NCBI RefSeq assembly: GCF_016793225.1
Contig: NZ_JAEUMN010000026.1
Span: 1 to 35,520 of the forward strand
DNA length: 35,520 bases
Reading direction: 5' to 3'
Origin: Phenylobacterium sp.
Lineage (GTDB): Bacteria > Pseudomonadota > Alphaproteobacteria > Caulobacterales > Caulobacteraceae
Positions 1-8,440 of the stretch are shown in pieces. Positions within the stretch are counted from its first letter, which is position 1; every line of letters begins with the position of its first letter. The position numbers and the translations under genes were made by a program. The notes beneath the pieces are model-generated. The model saw nothing but the letters and a program-made list of their open reading frames with translations, searched no databases and was not told the DNA's origin.

Positions 1-129
1 TCGCTCTGCGAGCGGCGCTACCAGGGCGGCCTGGGCGTGGGCGCCGGCTTCACGTTCAGCATCGAGTGCCGGGGTCAGCCGGCGGCGCCGGCGGCGGGCT
101 CCGCTCCGGCGGGCGGGGCGAACGCCTGA
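1..129 (+). CDS. C-terminal fragment of an unidentified protein
   Basis: An open frame runs from the first base of the window to a TGA at 127-129, giving the last 42 residues of a protein whose start lies outside. The visible part is a Gly-rich stretch (GGLGVGAGFTFSIEC) followed by an Ala/Pro/Gly-rich tail. The alternating small and aromatic residues could suit the last beta strand of an extracytoplasmic protein, but I do not recognise the family. Its last 55 bases overlap, tail to tail, the end of the DUF2239 gene on the other strand. It could also be a chance open frame in GC-rich DNA. Confidence 0.35.
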   Translation, partial: SLCERRYQGGLGVGAGFTFSIECRGQPAAPAAGSAPAGGANA

Positions 130-680
130 CCGGCGAGTCGCTGCACATAGTCCGAGATGTCGGGCGGCCAGGGCGCCATGTGGGCGGCGAACGCGGCGGC
201 GTCGCCCGCGTAGAGCGCGCGGACCGCGTCTTCATAGGCCGGCAGATCGCCCGCCAGGGTCGTCATGACCCGATAGGCCGCCTCCTGGGCGGCCCGGCGG
301 CGGTCCGGGCCCGCGGACGTGCGGCGGGCCTCCTCGACGAGGCGGCGCAGCGCGGCCGATGCGCCGCCCGGCTGCTGCGCCAGCCAGTCCCAATGCCGGG
401 GCAGCAGCGTCACCTCGCGGGCGACGACGCCGAGGCGGGGACGTCCCCGTCCTTTCTGGACGCCAGGCGGCGAGCTCCGCTTCGCGCGCGCTTCATACTC
501 GGCCACGGCGCCGTCGGGGCCATGGCGCAGCTCGAGATCCACGACGCGCCCCGACGCGTCGTCGAACACTAGGACGGGCGGCGCGTCGGGACGAGTCGCG
601 GCCCTGGCGATGTCGGACAGGTCGCCCGTTGCGTGACGGCGAGAACCGGCAAACGCCGTGAAGGTGGGGCTGGCGCCCAT
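75..680 (-). CDS. DUF2239 family protein
   Basis: This encodes about 201 residues. The N-terminus (MGASPTFTAFAGSRR) and the following LVFDDASGRVVDLELRHG match my memory of DUF2239 proteins, which are common in proteobacteria and have no established function. A Lys/Arg-rich segment (KGRGRPRLGVV) sits near the middle, then the conserved EVTLLPRHWDWL stretch and an Ala-rich helical C-terminus. I chose ATG 680; a TTG at 740 in the same frame would add 20 residues unlike the family and would overlap the upstream gene. It lies 34 bases downstream of the metallo-hydrolase gene on the same strand and may share its transcript. No signal peptide or membrane segment is visible. Confidence 0.7.
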   Translation of the reverse strand: MGASPTFTAFAGSRRHATGDLSDIARAATRPDAPPVLVFDDASGRVVDLELRHGPDGAVAEYEARAKRSSPPGVQKGRGRPRLGVVAREVTLLPRHWDWLAQQPGGASAALRRLVEEARRTSAGPDRRRAAQEAAYRVMTTLAGDLPAYEDAVRALYAGDAAAFAAHMAPWPPDISDYVQRLAGQAFAPPAGAEPAAGAAG

Positions 681-714
681 GCCGCAGACTCCGAGTCTTA
701 TTACCCGGATATAA

Positions 715-1701
715 TTACTCGCCGCGGAGGCTCTGCACAATAGGGACGCCGCGGGCCTCCTTGTACGCGGAGGCGACGATCGGCGTGACCCAGTACTGAC
801 GGAACCATCGCCGGAGCCAGGGATCGTCGCCGACGAAGGCCTGCATCTGGCGGCTGGGATCGACCGCCGCCTGCACCTGCTCGAGCGTGCGGCCGGAGTC
901 GGCGAGGGGCTTCACCTGGGCGCGGATGTCGGCAAGCGCCGCCACGAGCCGGTCCACGTACGCGCGGTCGCGCTGCGGAGGGCCGTGCCCGGGGATCAGC
1001 GTCGCAAAGTCCATCGCCCGCAGCCTGCCCAGCGCCCCGATCCAGTCGGAGGGGTAGCTGCCGAAGCCGAAGGGGACGGGAGCGACCACGATGTCGCCGG
1101 CGACCAGGATCCTCTGGCGCGGCAGCCAGACCACCGCATCGCCGTCGGTGTTGGCCCTGCCGAGATGGAGCACCTCGACCGGCGTCTGCGGGTCGGGAAG
1201 GTCAAGCCGCGTGTCGAACCCCTCGGACACGGACAGAGTCACCGCGCCGTCCATGTCGACCGCGTATTGGCGGAGGAGTCGCTCCGACGCGGCCCAGCCC
1301 GCCTGTTCCTCCGCCGTCTTCGCCTCTTCACCCATGCGGCGCACGTTGGGGATGAAGTCCTGCAGGCTCTTCTGCAGGGTGGCGTTCGCGACCGCGTCGG
1401 GCGCGGCCGGCGTGTTCATGGTCTTCGCCGTGCGCAGGTGGCTCTGCGTCGCGCGGGTCGCGATGGTGCGCGCGGCCGGCCAGGCCTTCAGGATCTCGGA
1501 CAGGCCCTGGGGATGGTCGCCGTGCCAGTGGGTGATCACGACGGCCTTGACGGGCTTGGGGCTCAGTCGCCTGACCGTCTCGACAACCCGGCGCCCGGCG
1601 CCCGGCGAGCCTCCTGTGTCCACCAGGACCAGCCCTTCGGCCTGTTCGATCACGGTCACATTGCCGGCCGGCTGCACCTGGAACGTCGGCTGCATGAGCA
1701 C
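715..1701 (-). CDS. MBL-fold metallo-hydrolase, mature domain (gene interrupted upstream)
   Basis: The protein has the metallo-beta-lactamase fold signature HWHGDH (residues about 58-63) and a later GDIVVAP metal-ligand segment (about residue 200). The segment GRANTDGD has Asn where many family members have a zinc-binding His; I believe this variant occurs in the periplasmic subfamily to which this belongs. The substrate is unknown. The first possible start after the upstream stop is GTG 1701, followed by ATG 1695, but the same reading frame continues upstream through an in-frame TAG (1720-1722) into a good signal peptide starting at GTG 1830. The gene is therefore probably a once-exported enzyme that has been split by a nonsense change or a base-call error. 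If translation restarts at 1701 or 1695, the enzyme would stay in the cytoplasm. Confidence 0.8.
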   Translation of the reverse strand: MLMQPTFQVQPAGNVTVIEQAEGLVLVDTGGSPGAGRRVVETVRRLSPKPVKAVVITHWHGDHPQGLSEILKAWPAARTIATRATQSHLRTAKTMNTPAAPDAVANATLQKSLQDFIPNVRRMGEEAKTAEEQAGWAASERLLRQYAVDMDGAVTLSVSEGFDTRLDLPDPQTPVEVLHLGRANTDGDAVVWLPRQRILVAGDIVVAPVPFGFGSYPSDWIGALGRLRAMDFATLIPGHGPPQRDRAYVDRLVAALADIRAQVKPLADSGRTLEQVQAAVDPSRQMQAFVGDDPWLRRWFRQYWVTPIVASAYKEARGVPIVQSLRGE

Positions 1702-1719
1702 CCAGACGCGCGGGTCAAC

Positions 1720-1830
1720 CTACACGGCCTCCTGAACATAGCCGTCGGGCGCGGTCGGCTGGGCCAGACCGGGGCCGGCAAGGGCAAGAAGGAGGCAGGC
1801 GAGGGCGAAGGGAGCGCGTATCCGGATCAC
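1720..1830 (-). pseudogene. Signal-peptide segment cut off from the MBL hydrolase by an amber codon
   Basis: Reading from GTG 1830, 36 codons encode a basic start (VIRIRA), a hydrophobic core (PFALACLLLALAG), an Ala-Gln cleavage-like site (GLAQ) and a short mature start (PDGYVQEAV), then TAG at 1720-1722. Six codons later (VDPRVW) the same frame enters the GTG/ATG starts of the hydrolase. The frame is continuous and the stop is the only interruption. A one-base change of TAG to AAG, CAG or TGG would restore a normal exported protein of about 370 residues. Confidence 0.7.
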
Positions 1831-1888
1831 GCGGGAAGCCGAGACCGCTCCGGCCTCGAGGTCAAATGAAAGGGCTTCATGGCTGGAC

Positions 1889-1919
1889 GGAAGGGCCCGG
1901 ACCTGATCCGGACCCTTCC
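1889..1919 (-). terminator. Hairpin downstream of tRNA-Thr, possible terminator
   Basis: Two 13-base arms (1889-1901 and 1907-1919) pair with a single mismatch or wobble around a 5-base loop, directly after the CCA end of tRNA-Thr on the minus strand. The sequence beyond the hairpin has only short T runs (CCCTTTCATTTG), so this is a weak intrinsic terminator or a processing and stability structure. Confidence 0.45.
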
Positions 1920-1921
1920 GA

Positions 1922-1996
<75 letters not shown>

Positions 1997-2007
1997 GAAG
2001 GCGCGCG

Positions 2008-2036
2008 CTATAGCGGGAGCCGCGCGCGGCGTGAAG
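2008..2036 (-). promoter_or_regulatory. Predicted sigma-70 promoter of tRNA-Thr
   Basis: On the minus strand CTTCAC (2036-2031) is followed by exactly 17 bases and CTATAG (2013-2008). This is close to the alphaproteobacterial housekeeping consensus CTTGAC-N17-CTATAT. It ends 12 bases before the tRNA 5' end at 1996. Promoters of the same form precede tRNA-Phe and tRNA-His in this window. Confidence 0.55.
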
Positions 2037-2093
2037 CCCCAAATCGCGCCGCCGGACTTGACGGCGACGGCCTCGGGGTCGCACCTGCGGGCC

Positions 2094-2240
2094 ATGTCCA
2101 GGACGACGGACGGCAAGAACCCTCAGCGCGAATCCCGCGAGGCCCAACTCGCCCAGGCGTTGCGCGCCAACCTCAGGCGCCGCAAGGCGGGCTCTGCGCC
2201 GCAGCCTCCTGTGAAGCCGCACGAAACCTCCACGGATTGA
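2094..2240 (+). CDS. Small basic conserved protein upstream of murA
   Basis: A 48-residue, highly basic, helical protein, with a core LAQALRANLRRRKA that resembles short proteins commonly found next to murA in alphaproteobacteria (pattern LAxALRxNLxRRKAQ). The function is unknown; the charge suggests RNA or ribosome contact, which is speculation. I chose ATG 2094 because the conserved part begins soon after it; the frame is open back to 2031, but the extra residues look non-conserved. It sits 92 bases before murA on the same strand and could be cotranscribed with it. Confidence 0.6.
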   Translation: MSRTTDGKNPQRESREAQLAQALRANLRRRKAGSAPQPPVKPHETSTD

Positions 2241-2332
2241 CGGCTTGGCGCGTTCGCGCGGGGCACGCTAGATAGCGGCGCAGATGGACCGCGCGAGGGA
2301 CGCGGGCCGCACGGGCTTCGTTAGGACACCGA

Positions 2333-3625
2333 TTGGATCGCATCGCCATCACCGGCGGCGCTCGGCTGGAGGGGGAGATCCCCATCAGCGGCGCCAAGAA
2401 CTCTGCCATCAAGCTGATGGCCGCGAGCCTTCTCACGGAAGAGCCCCTGCGGCTGACGAACATGCCCCGGCTCGCGGACACACGGTTCTTGGGACGGCTG
2501 CTGCAGCGACTGGGCGTCGAGGTCGCCGAGTCCGAGGGGGCCGACGGGCCGGAGACGCTTCTGACGACGCCGGAGATCGTGAGCGGATTTGCGCCGTACG
2601 ACCTGGTCCGGCAGATGCGCGCCTCGTTCAACGTCCTGGGGCCGCTGCTGGCGCGGAGCGGACAGGCGAAGGTCTCACTGCCCGGCGGCTGCACGATCGG
2701 CGCCCGGCCGGTAGATCTTCATCTGAAGGCGCTGGAGACCCTGGGCGCCAAGATCGACCTGCATGAGGGCTATGTTTACGCGCAAGCGCCGCGGGGCCTG
2801 AAGGGCGGCCAGATCGACTTCCCCTTCGTCTCGGTCGGCGCCACCGAGCACACGCTGCTGGCCGCGGTCCTGGCCGATGGCGAGACAGTCATGACGAACT
2901 CGGCCTGCGAGCCCGAAATCACCGACCTGGCCGACTGCCTGAACAAGATGGGCGCCAAGGTCACGGGGGCGGGGACTCCCACGATCCGAATCGAGGGCGT
3001 GAGCCGCCTGTCCGGCGCGACCCATGCGGTGCTGCCCGACCGGATCGAAACGGGCACCTACGCGCTGGCCGCCGCGATGGCCGGCGGCGAGGTGCGTCTG
3101 ACGAAGACCCGCAGCGACTTCATCCAGGCGCTCATCGACAAGATGGTCGAAGCGGGGGTGGACGTGACGTCCCACGCGGACGGCCTGACGGTGAAGCGCG
3201 GCGGCGGCCGACTGAAGGCGGTCGAGCTCACCACCGATCCCTATCCCGGCTTCGCCACCGACCTGCAGGCGCAGTTCATGGCGCTGATGACCCTGGCCGA
3301 GGGCGAGAGCGTCATCCGCGAGACGATCTTCGAGAACCGGTTCATGCATGCGCCGGAACTCCGCCGCCTCGGAGCCGATATCTCGGTGCAGGGCGGCGAG
3401 GCGAGGGTTCGCGGCGTCGCGGCGCTGGAGGGCGCTCAGGTGATGGCCACCGACCTTCGGGCGTCTGTCAGCCTGGTGATCGCGGGCCTCGCGGCGCGGG
3501 GCGAGACGGTCGTCAACCGCGTGTACCATCTGGACCGCGGCTTCGAGCGCCTGGAGGAGAAGCTGGGCGCATGCGGTGCGCAGGTCCGGCGCCTCAAGGG
3601 CGACGGCGCGGAAGAGGTCGAGTAG
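2333..3625 (+). CDS. murA: UDP-N-acetylglucosamine 1-carboxyvinyltransferase
   Basis: MurA transfers enolpyruvate from PEP to UDP-GlcNAc, the first committed step of peptidoglycan precursor synthesis in the cytoplasm. The 430 residues match the family length (about 420). Visible landmarks are the substrate-binding Lys22-Asn23 in GAKNSA, and the catalytic Cys120 in the loop [14 protein letters not shown], which is the residue alkylated by fosfomycin. The protein is Cys-type, so fosfomycin sensitivity at the target is expected. The start is TTG 2333, preceded by AGGAC; the family N-terminus MDRIAITGG begins there. It leads a run of closely spaced plus-strand genes, with DUF2948 starting 3 bases after its stop. 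Confidence 0.97.
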   Translation: MDRIAITGGARLEGEIPISGAKNSAIKLMAASLLTEEPLRLTNMPRLADTRFLGRLLQRLGVEVAESEGADGPETLLTTPEIVSGFAPYDLVRQMRASFNVLGPLLARSGQAKVSLPGGCTIGARPVDLHLKALETLGAKIDLHEGYVYAQAPRGLKGGQIDFPFVSVGATEHTLLAAVLADGETVMTNSACEPEITDLADCLNKMGAKVTGAGTPTIRIEGVSRLSGATHAVLPDRIETGTYALAAAMAGGEVRLTKTRSDFIQALIDKMVEAGVDVTSHADGLTVKRGGGRLKAVELTTDPYPGFATDLQAQFMALMTLAEGESVIRETIFENRFMHAPELRRLGADISVQGGEARVRGVAALEGAQVMATDLRASVSLVIAGLAARGETVVNRVYHLDRGFERLEEKLGACGAQVRRLKGDGAEEVE

Positions 3626-3627
3626 GC

Positions 3628-4053
3628 ATGACCGGTACGGGGCAGCTCCAACTGCTGGCCGAGGACGAAGAGGACCTGGCCGTGATCTCGGCCGCGTTGC
3701 AGGACGCCGTGGCCAAGGTGGGCGACGTCTCGTTCGAGGCTCGCGCGCGGCGCCTGACGATCGCCTTCAACCGGTACCGCTGGGAGGCGGGGGCGCGTCA
3801 GCGGGTCCGCTCGGCGTTCCAGGTCGGCGGCGTGCTGGACCTGAAGGCCAGGAAGATCCGGCGCGACCGCAAGGACGCCGTCCTCGAGCTGCTGGCGATC
3901 CGTTTCGATGCGGGCGAGGCGCCGGGCGGCGTGCTGACCCTCAGTTTCGCCGGCGGCGGGGATCTCCGCGCCGAGGTCGAATGCATCGATGCAGTCCTGG
4001 CCGACGTCTCGGAACCCTGGCCGACGCCGCGCGCGCCCAAGCACGCCGACTGA
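3628..4053 (+). CDS. DUF2948 family protein
   Basis: A 141-residue cytoplasmic protein matching DUF2948, a family found in alphaproteobacteria between murA and hisD. The function is unknown. The conserved N-terminal part LLAEDEEDLAVISAALQDAV and the central FNRYRWE and LDLKARKIRRDRKDAVLELLAIRF segments are present, ending in a beta-rich segment and an ECIDAVLADVSEPW tail. It has no membrane segment or catalytic motif I can name. ATG 3628 follows the murA stop by 2 bases, so translation is probably coupled; the GAAGAGG inside the murA end can act as its ribosome binding site. Confidence 0.85.
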   Translation: MTGTGQLQLLAEDEEDLAVISAALQDAVAKVGDVSFEARARRLTIAFNRYRWEAGARQRVRSAFQVGGVLDLKARKIRRDRKDAVLELLAIRFDAGEAPGGVLTLSFAGGGDLRAEVECIDAVLADVSEPWPTPRAPKHAD

Positions 4054-4095
4054 CGCGATGGCCTTGGCCGCCGCGCGCGGCTATGAGAGCGCGCC

Positions 4096-5382
4096 ATGCG
4101 CCGCTTCCACGCCTCCGACCCCGGTTTTCAGGACGCCTTTTCCGCCTTCATCGCCGAGCGCCGCGAGACGCCCGAAGAGGTGGACGCCCTGGTGCGGGAC
4201 GTGCTCGCCGCGGTCCGGCAGGAGGGCGTCGAGGCGCTGCTGCGGTTCGCCCGGGAGTTCGATCGCGTCGAGCTGACCGAGGCGACGCTGCGGGTCACCC
4301 CCGAGGAGATCGCCAGAGGCGCCGAGGCCTGCCCCGCAGAGGTGCGCGAGGCCATCGCCTTCGCCGCCGCGCGCATCCGCGCCTACCACGAGCGGCAGCG
4401 GCCGGCGGACCAGCGCTTCACGGATGCGGCCGGCGTGGAACTGGGCTGGCGATGGGGGCCCCTGGAGGCGGTCGGCATCTATGTGCCTGGGGGCCGCGCG
4501 GCCTATCCGTCCACCGTGCTCATGAACGCCGTGCCCGCGGCCGTGGCCGGCGTCGAGCGGATCGCCATGGTGACGCCGCCCGGACGGCTGCAGCCCGCCG
4601 TCCTCGCGGCCGCGCAGGAAGCGGGCGTCACCGAGATCTGGCGCGTCGGCGGCGCGCAGGCGGTGGCGGCCCTGGCCTATGGCGCGGGACCCATCCGCCC
4701 CGTCGACAAAATCGTCGGCCCCGGCAACGCCTTCGTCACCGCGGCCAAGCGGCGGGTCTACGGAACGGTAGGAATCGACGCTCTGGCGGGCCCGTCCGAG
4801 ATCGTGGTCGTCGCGGACGGCGCCAACGATCCCCAATGGATCGCGGCGGACCTTCTTTCGCAGGCCGAGCACGACCCCGCCGCCCAATCCATTCTCATCA
4901 CCGACGACGAGGCGTTCGCGGCCCGGGTCGAGGCGGCGGTGGCCGAGCAGCTCTCCGCGCTGGCGACCGGCGCGGACGCGGCGGCTTCGTGGCGCGACCA
5001 CGGCGCCGTCATCATCGCGCCGCTCGACGAGAGCCCCGGTCTCGTCGACCAGATCGCCCCCGAGCATGTGGAGTTCGCGCTGGACCAGCCGGAGCGGCTC
5101 GCCGACCGGGTGCGGCACGCAGGCGCGATCTTCCTCGGCCGCTACGCGCCTGAGGCGGTGGGCGACTACGTGGCCGGCTCGAACCACGTGCTGCCGACCA
5201 GCCGCGCCGCGCGCTTCTCTTCGGGGCTCTCGCTCTACGATTTCCTGAAGCGGACCTCGATCGTGCGGTGCGATCCGGAGTCGTTCGCCGCCCTTGCCCA
5301 GGCGACCATCACGCTGGCCGAGGCCGAGGGGCTGCCGGCGCACGCGCGCTCGGCCGCGATCCGGCTGGGCCAGGGCCGCTAG
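4096..5382 (+). CDS. hisD: Histidinol dehydrogenase
   Basis: HisD catalyses the last two steps of histidine synthesis, oxidising L-histidinol to L-histidine with two NAD+ in a Zn-dependent cytoplasmic homodimer. All hallmark residues can be placed: AGPSEIVVVAD (231-241), the zinc-site Gln256 and His259 in SQAEHDP, the catalytic Glu323-His324 in PEHVE, Asp357 in AVGDYVAGSNHVLPT and the late His416. The length of 428 residues is normal. ATG 4096 matches the family start. It follows DUF2948 by 42 bases, and an intrinsic terminator at 5406-5428 closes this part of the run. Confidence 0.96.
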   Translation: MRRFHASDPGFQDAFSAFIAERRETPEEVDALVRDVLAAVRQEGVEALLRFAREFDRVELTEATLRVTPEEIARGAEACPAEVREAIAFAAARIRAYHERQRPADQRFTDAAGVELGWRWGPLEAVGIYVPGGRAAYPSTVLMNAVPAAVAGVERIAMVTPPGRLQPAVLAAAQEAGVTEIWRVGGAQAVAALAYGAGPIRPVDKIVGPGNAFVTAAKRRVYGTVGIDALAGPSEIVVVADGANDPQWIAADLLSQAEHDPAAQSILITDDEAFAARVEAAVAEQLSALATGADAAASWRDHGAVIIAPLDESPGLVDQIAPEHVEFALDQPERLADRVRHAGAIFLGRYAPEAVGDYVAGSNHVLPTSRAARFSSGLSLYDFLKRTSIVRCDPESFAALAQATITLAEAEGLPAHARSAAIRLGQGR

Positions 5383-5405
5383 GCCGGCCCCGCCCGGCAG
5401 CCCGG

Positions 5406-5428
5406 GCCCCGGCGCCGCGGGGCTTTTT
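5406..5428 (+). terminator. Intrinsic terminator after hisD
   Basis: A GC stem GCCCCG (5406-5411) and CGGGGC (5418-5423) with a 6-base loop is followed by TTTTT (5424-5428), 23 bases after the hisD stop. This has the standard intrinsic terminator form and separates the murA-hisD unit from the UPF0262 unit. Confidence 0.75.
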
Positions 5429-5504
5429 CCATGTCCAAGGCCCAGCTTCTGCGGAGGCGGGATGACGGGAGCCCCCGGTTTGCAATAAAGCTCCGCGTGG
5501 GACC

Positions 5505-5984
5505 ATGGCCGAAGACCTGAAGAAGACGCACCGCCTGCAGTCGGTCGAGCTCGACGAGGAGTCGCTCGCCGCGGTTTCGCGCGACCAGGAGCAGGAGCGT
5601 CAGATCGCCATCTTCGATCTGCTGGAGGAGAACTACTTCCATCCCGAGGGCGCCGACGGCGGGCCCTACGACCTGCGCATGGGCCTGCTGGAGAACCGGC
5701 TGGTGCTCGACATCAAGGGGCCCTCGTACGAGCGCCGCCACATCCTGTCGCTGTCGCCCTTCCGGACGCTGATCAAGGACTACTTCATGATCTGCGACAG
5801 CTACTACCAGGCCATCCGCAACTCGACGCCGCAGCAGATCGAGGCCTTGGACATGGGTCGCCGCGGCCTGCACAACGAGGCGTCCGAGCTGTTGCAGACG
5901 CGTCTGGGCGGCAAGATCGAGACCGACCTCGACACGGCGCGCCGGCTCTTCACCCTCATCTGCGCCCTTCACTGGCGAGGTTGA
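5505..5984 (+). CDS. UPF0262 family protein
   Basis: A 159-residue cytoplasmic protein of the UPF0262 family, restricted mainly to alphaproteobacteria and without known function. Landmarks I recognise are the acidic start [20 protein letters not shown], the [11 protein letters not shown] and LVLDIKG segments, and [19 protein letters not shown]. The late segment [18 protein letters not shown] suggests a helical C-terminus. It begins at ATG 5505 after the hisD terminator and is followed 6 bases downstream by the low-molecular-weight phosphatase gene, an arrangement I believe is conserved in related genomes. A functional link with the phosphatase is therefore likely but unproven. Confidence 0.85.
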   Translation: MAEDLKKTHRLQSVELDEESLAAVSRDQEQERQIAIFDLLEENYFHPEGADGGPYDLRMGLLENRLVLDIKGPSYERRHILSLSPFRTLIKDYFMICDSYYQAIRNSTPQQIEALDMGRRGLHNEASELLQTRLGGKIETDLDTARRLFTLICALHWRG

Positions 5985-5990
5985 TGGGGC

Positions 5991-6458
5991 ATGTCGGACC
6001 AACCCGGCAAACGCCAGCCCGATGCGGTCCTCTTCTGCTGCAACTTCAACCAGGTGCGCTCGCCGATGGCCGAGGCGCTGCTGAAGCTGATCGCCGGTAC
6101 GCGCATCTTCGTCGACAGCTGCGGTCTGAAGCGGGCGAGCTTCGATCCCGACGAGGACGAGATGGAGGTCGATCCCCTGGCCGCATCGGTGATGCAGGAG
6201 CTGGGCGTCGACCTGGCGCGGCATCGCTGCAAGGTCTTCGACGACCTCGAGGACGATTCCTTCGACCTGGTCATTTCGCTGACTCCCGAAGCGCAGCACC
6301 GCGCCATCGAGATCGCCCGCGGCCGCGACGCCGAGATCGAGTACTGGCCCACGATGGATCCGACGCTCGTGGAGGGCTCCCGCGAGCACCGGCTGGAGGC
6401 GTATCGGCAGGTCCGCGACGGGCTCGCGGCCCGCATTCGGGAGCGGTTTGGCGGCTGA
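5991..6458 (+). CDS. Low-molecular-weight protein-tyrosine-phosphatase-like protein
   Basis: This belongs to the LMW-PTPase/ArsC-like fold. The P-loop CNFNQVRS has catalytic Cys17 and Arg23 (C-X5-R), followed by SPMAEALL, and the general acid is probably Asp122 in WPTMDP. Such proteins hydrolyse phosphotyrosine or reduce arsenate. The residues after the loop and the MDP acid segment favour a phosphatase, although the neighbouring Cys16 makes the loop unusual. The protein is 155 residues with a normal domain length and no signal peptide. It follows UPF0262 by 6 bases and precedes infA, whose own promoter seems to lie between them. Confidence 0.85.
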   Translation: MSDQPGKRQPDAVLFCCNFNQVRSPMAEALLKLIAGTRIFVDSCGLKRASFDPDEDEMEVDPLAASVMQELGVDLARHRCKVFDDLEDDSFDLVISLTPEAQHRAIEIARGRDAEIEYWPTMDPTLVEGSREHRLEAYRQVRDGLAARIRERFGG

Positions 6459-6469
6459 GGCCGCGCCGT

Positions 6470-6499
6470 ATCGACCTGCCCCCCTCCGATGCGCTATAT
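6470..6499 (+). promoter_or_regulatory. Predicted promoter of infA
   Basis: CTATAT (6494-6499) matches the alphaproteobacterial -10 consensus exactly. A poor -35 candidate ATCGAC (6470-6475) lies 18 bases upstream. Transcription would begin near 6506, giving a leader of about 75 bases before infA. Confidence 0.45.
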
Positions 6500-6580
6500 T
6501 CGGCGTCGCAGATTGCGGCTCGCAGCCAGACGGCGCGAGCCGTCGTCGTATGTGAAGTCGAGGAAGGACCAAGGAGCCGC

Positions 6581-6799
6581 ATGGCGAAGGAAGAACTGCT
6601 CGAGTTTCCGGGTACGGTCAGCGAAGTGCTGCCGAACGCGACGTTCCGGGTGAAGCTCGAGAACGACCACGAGATCATCGCCCATACGGCGGGCAAGATG
6701 CGCAAGAATCGCATCCGGGTGTCGGCCGGCGACAAGGTGCTCGTGGAGATGACGCCCTACGACCTCACCAAGGGCCGCATCACCTTCCGCGTCCGCTGA
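6581..6799 (+). CDS. infA: Translation initiation factor IF-1
   Basis: The 72-residue sequence is a textbook IF-1: a single S1/OB-fold domain from MAKEELLEF to GRITFRVR. It binds the 30S A site and helps IF-2 and IF-3 select the initiator tRNA. The conserved stretches [31 protein letters not shown] and [17 protein letters not shown] are all present. I chose ATG 6581; AAGGAG lies 5 bases upstream. An open frame extends upstream to 5981, but it crosses the phosphatase gene and has no family similarity. The maf gene follows after 19 bases. Confidence 0.98.
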   Translation: MAKEELLEFPGTVSEVLPNATFRVKLENDHEIIAHTAGKMRKNRIRVSAGDKVLVEMTPYDLTKGRITFRVR

Positions 6800-6818
6800 C
6801 GAGACCGAGGCGCGAGAC

Positions 6819-7403
6819 TTGCCCGCGCAGCAGCGCCTCGTCCTGGCTTCCGCGAGTCCCCGGCGGCTCGACCTTCTCCGTCAGATCGGCGTGGTTCCAG
6901 ACGCCGTGGACGCGGCGGAGCTCGACGAATCCCCACAACCCGACGAGACCCCGCGCCAGCTTGCGCTGCGGCTCGCGTGCGCCAAGGCGTCGCTGGTGGC
7001 CGCCCGTTGGCCGGACGCCCATGTGCTGGCCGCCGACACCGTGGTCGCCGTCGGCCGTCGCGTGTTGCCCAAGGCCGAGGACGACGCGCAGGTGAGGTCC
7101 TGCCTGCAACTGCTCTCCGGCCGCGCGCACCGCGTGCTCACCGGGGTGGCGGTGTGCGCGCCGGGCGGGCGGACGGCGCGACGGCTGGTGGAGACCCGGG
7201 TCCACTTCAAGCGGCTGAGCGCCTCGGACGTCGAGGCCTACCTCGCGAGCGGGGAGGGCGTTGGGAAGGCCGGCGGCTACGCCATCCAGGGTCGCGCCGG
7301 CGCGATGGTCATCGCCCTCCAGGGCTCCTACTCGGGCGTCGTGGGACTGCCCCTCTACGAGACGGCGAGCCTGCTCGAGGGCCTGGGGTTCCGCCGCTCA
7401 TGA
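6819..7403 (+). CDS. maf: Maf-family nucleoside triphosphate pyrophosphatase
   Basis: Maf proteins hydrolyse non-canonical or selected (d)NTPs to monophosphates and pyrophosphate. The 194 residues show the substrate loop ASASPRR (10-16), the catalytic Asp73 in ADTVVAVG, the LSGRAHRVLTGVAV segment and the GKAGGYAIQGRA motif (about 147-158). These match the family throughout. The start is TTG 6819, at the family N-terminus; no better start is available before infA ends. Its stop overlaps the ATG of the RNase gene (ATGA at 7400-7403), so the two are translationally coupled. Confidence 0.93.
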   Translation: MPAQQRLVLASASPRRLDLLRQIGVVPDAVDAAELDESPQPDETPRQLALRLACAKASLVAARWPDAHVLAADTVVAVGRRVLPKAEDDAQVRSCLQLLSGRAHRVLTGVAVCAPGGRTARRLVETRVHFKRLSASDVEAYLASGEGVGKAGGYAIQGRAGAMVIALQGSYSGVVGLPLYETASLLEGLGFRRS

Positions 7404-8440
7404 GCGCCCGCCGCATCTTCCTCGACAGGAGCGTCGGCGAAACGCGCGGCGTCGTGACGCTCGACGGTCGTCCCGAGCGCCTGATCCTGCGGCGGGACGA
7501 CGACGATCCCCGGCTGCAGCTCGGCGCACGCCTCGTCGCGCGCGTCGAGAACGTGGAGCCCGCGCTCGCCACGGCGTTCCTCGACCTGGGCGGCGGCCAG
7601 AAGGCGATCCTGCCGTTCAAGCCCGATCAGCGGCCGGTCCGCGGCGCGGCGGTGGAGGTCGACATCCGCGGCGAGCCGCGCGCGGGCAAGCTCGCGACCG
7701 CGCGGCTGATCGGGGCGGGGGAGGGCGCGCCGCGCCTGCTGCAGCCGCCGCCGGACGTCGGCGACATCCTGACCACGCTGGTCCGCGACGCCGCCCTGGT
7801 GGAGGGCCGTGCCGCGCGCGCCGCCGCCGACGAGGCCGAGGCCGAGGCCCTGGAAGCCGTGTTCCCGCTGCCGGGGGGCGGTTCCGTGGCCATCGAGCCC
7901 ACGCGGGCGCTGACGGCCATCGATGTGGACCTCGGCGAGCGGAAGGGCGCCGACGCCAAGCGGGCCGCCCGGGCCGGCAACCTCGCGGCGCTGTCCGAGG
8001 CCGCGCGCCTGCTGCGCCTCAAGAGCCTCGGGGGGCTGGTGATCGTGGACCTGGTGGGCCGCGGCCACGACGGCGCCGCCCTGATGGCGGCCGCCCGGCA
8101 GGCGTTCGGACCTGACAATCCGGGGGTGGCGATCGGACCCGTGGGACGGTTCGGGACCATGGAGATCTCGATTCCCCGCCGGACGCGGCCGCTCTCGGAG
8201 CGCCTGGCCGACGCGCGCGGCGCGCTCACCGACCGCACGCTCGCCCAACGCCTCGTGCGGCGCCTGGAGGACGAGGCGGCCGCCCAGCCCGGCGCGCGCC
8301 TCGCCGCGGCCTGCGCGCCCGACGTGGCCGCCGCCGCGACCCCCCTGATCCGGGCCCTCGCAGACCGCTTCGGCGCCCGCTTCGACCTGCGCCCCGATCC
8401 CGCGCACCCGCGGGAGCGGTTCGACGTGGCGCGCTCATGA
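7400..8440 (+). CDS. Ribonuclease E/G-like protein, short form
   Basis: This 346-residue protein resembles the catalytic half of RNase G/E. An S1-like region near the N-terminus (about 35-110: [32 protein letters not shown]) is followed by the catalytic-core signature [14 protein letters not shown] and [23 protein letters not shown]. The family metal-binding Asp is kept in AIDVD; the second region reads VDLVG where E. coli has IDFID, so one acidic residue of that motif is lost. The CPxC zinc-link cysteines used for dimerisation are absent, and the protein is about 140 residues shorter than E. coli RNase G. I expect RNA binding and possibly endonuclease activity. It overlaps maf upstream and yacG downstream by 4 bases each. 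Confidence 0.85.
   Translation: MSARRIFLDRSVGETRGVVTLDGRPERLILRRDDDDPRLQLGARLVARVENVEPALATAFLDLGGGQKAILPFKPDQRPVRGAAVEVDIRGEPRAGKLATARLIGAGEGAPRLLQPPPDVGDILTTLVRDAALVEGRAARAAADEAEAEALEAVFPLPGGGSVAIEPTRALTAIDVDLGERKGADAKRAARAGNLAALSEAARLLRLKSLGGLVIVDLVGRGHDGAALMAAARQAFGPDNPGVAIGPVGRFGTMEISIPRRTRPLSERLADARGALTDRTLAQRLVRRLEDEAAAQPGARLAAACAPDVAAAATPLIRALADRFGARFDLRPDPAHPRERFDVARS

Noticed and set aside
3576-5153. A 525-residue open frame overlapping DUF2948 and hisD
   Set aside because: It is almost entirely Arg/Gly/Ala-rich and is the wrong frame of two well-identified genes, as expected for high-GC DNA.
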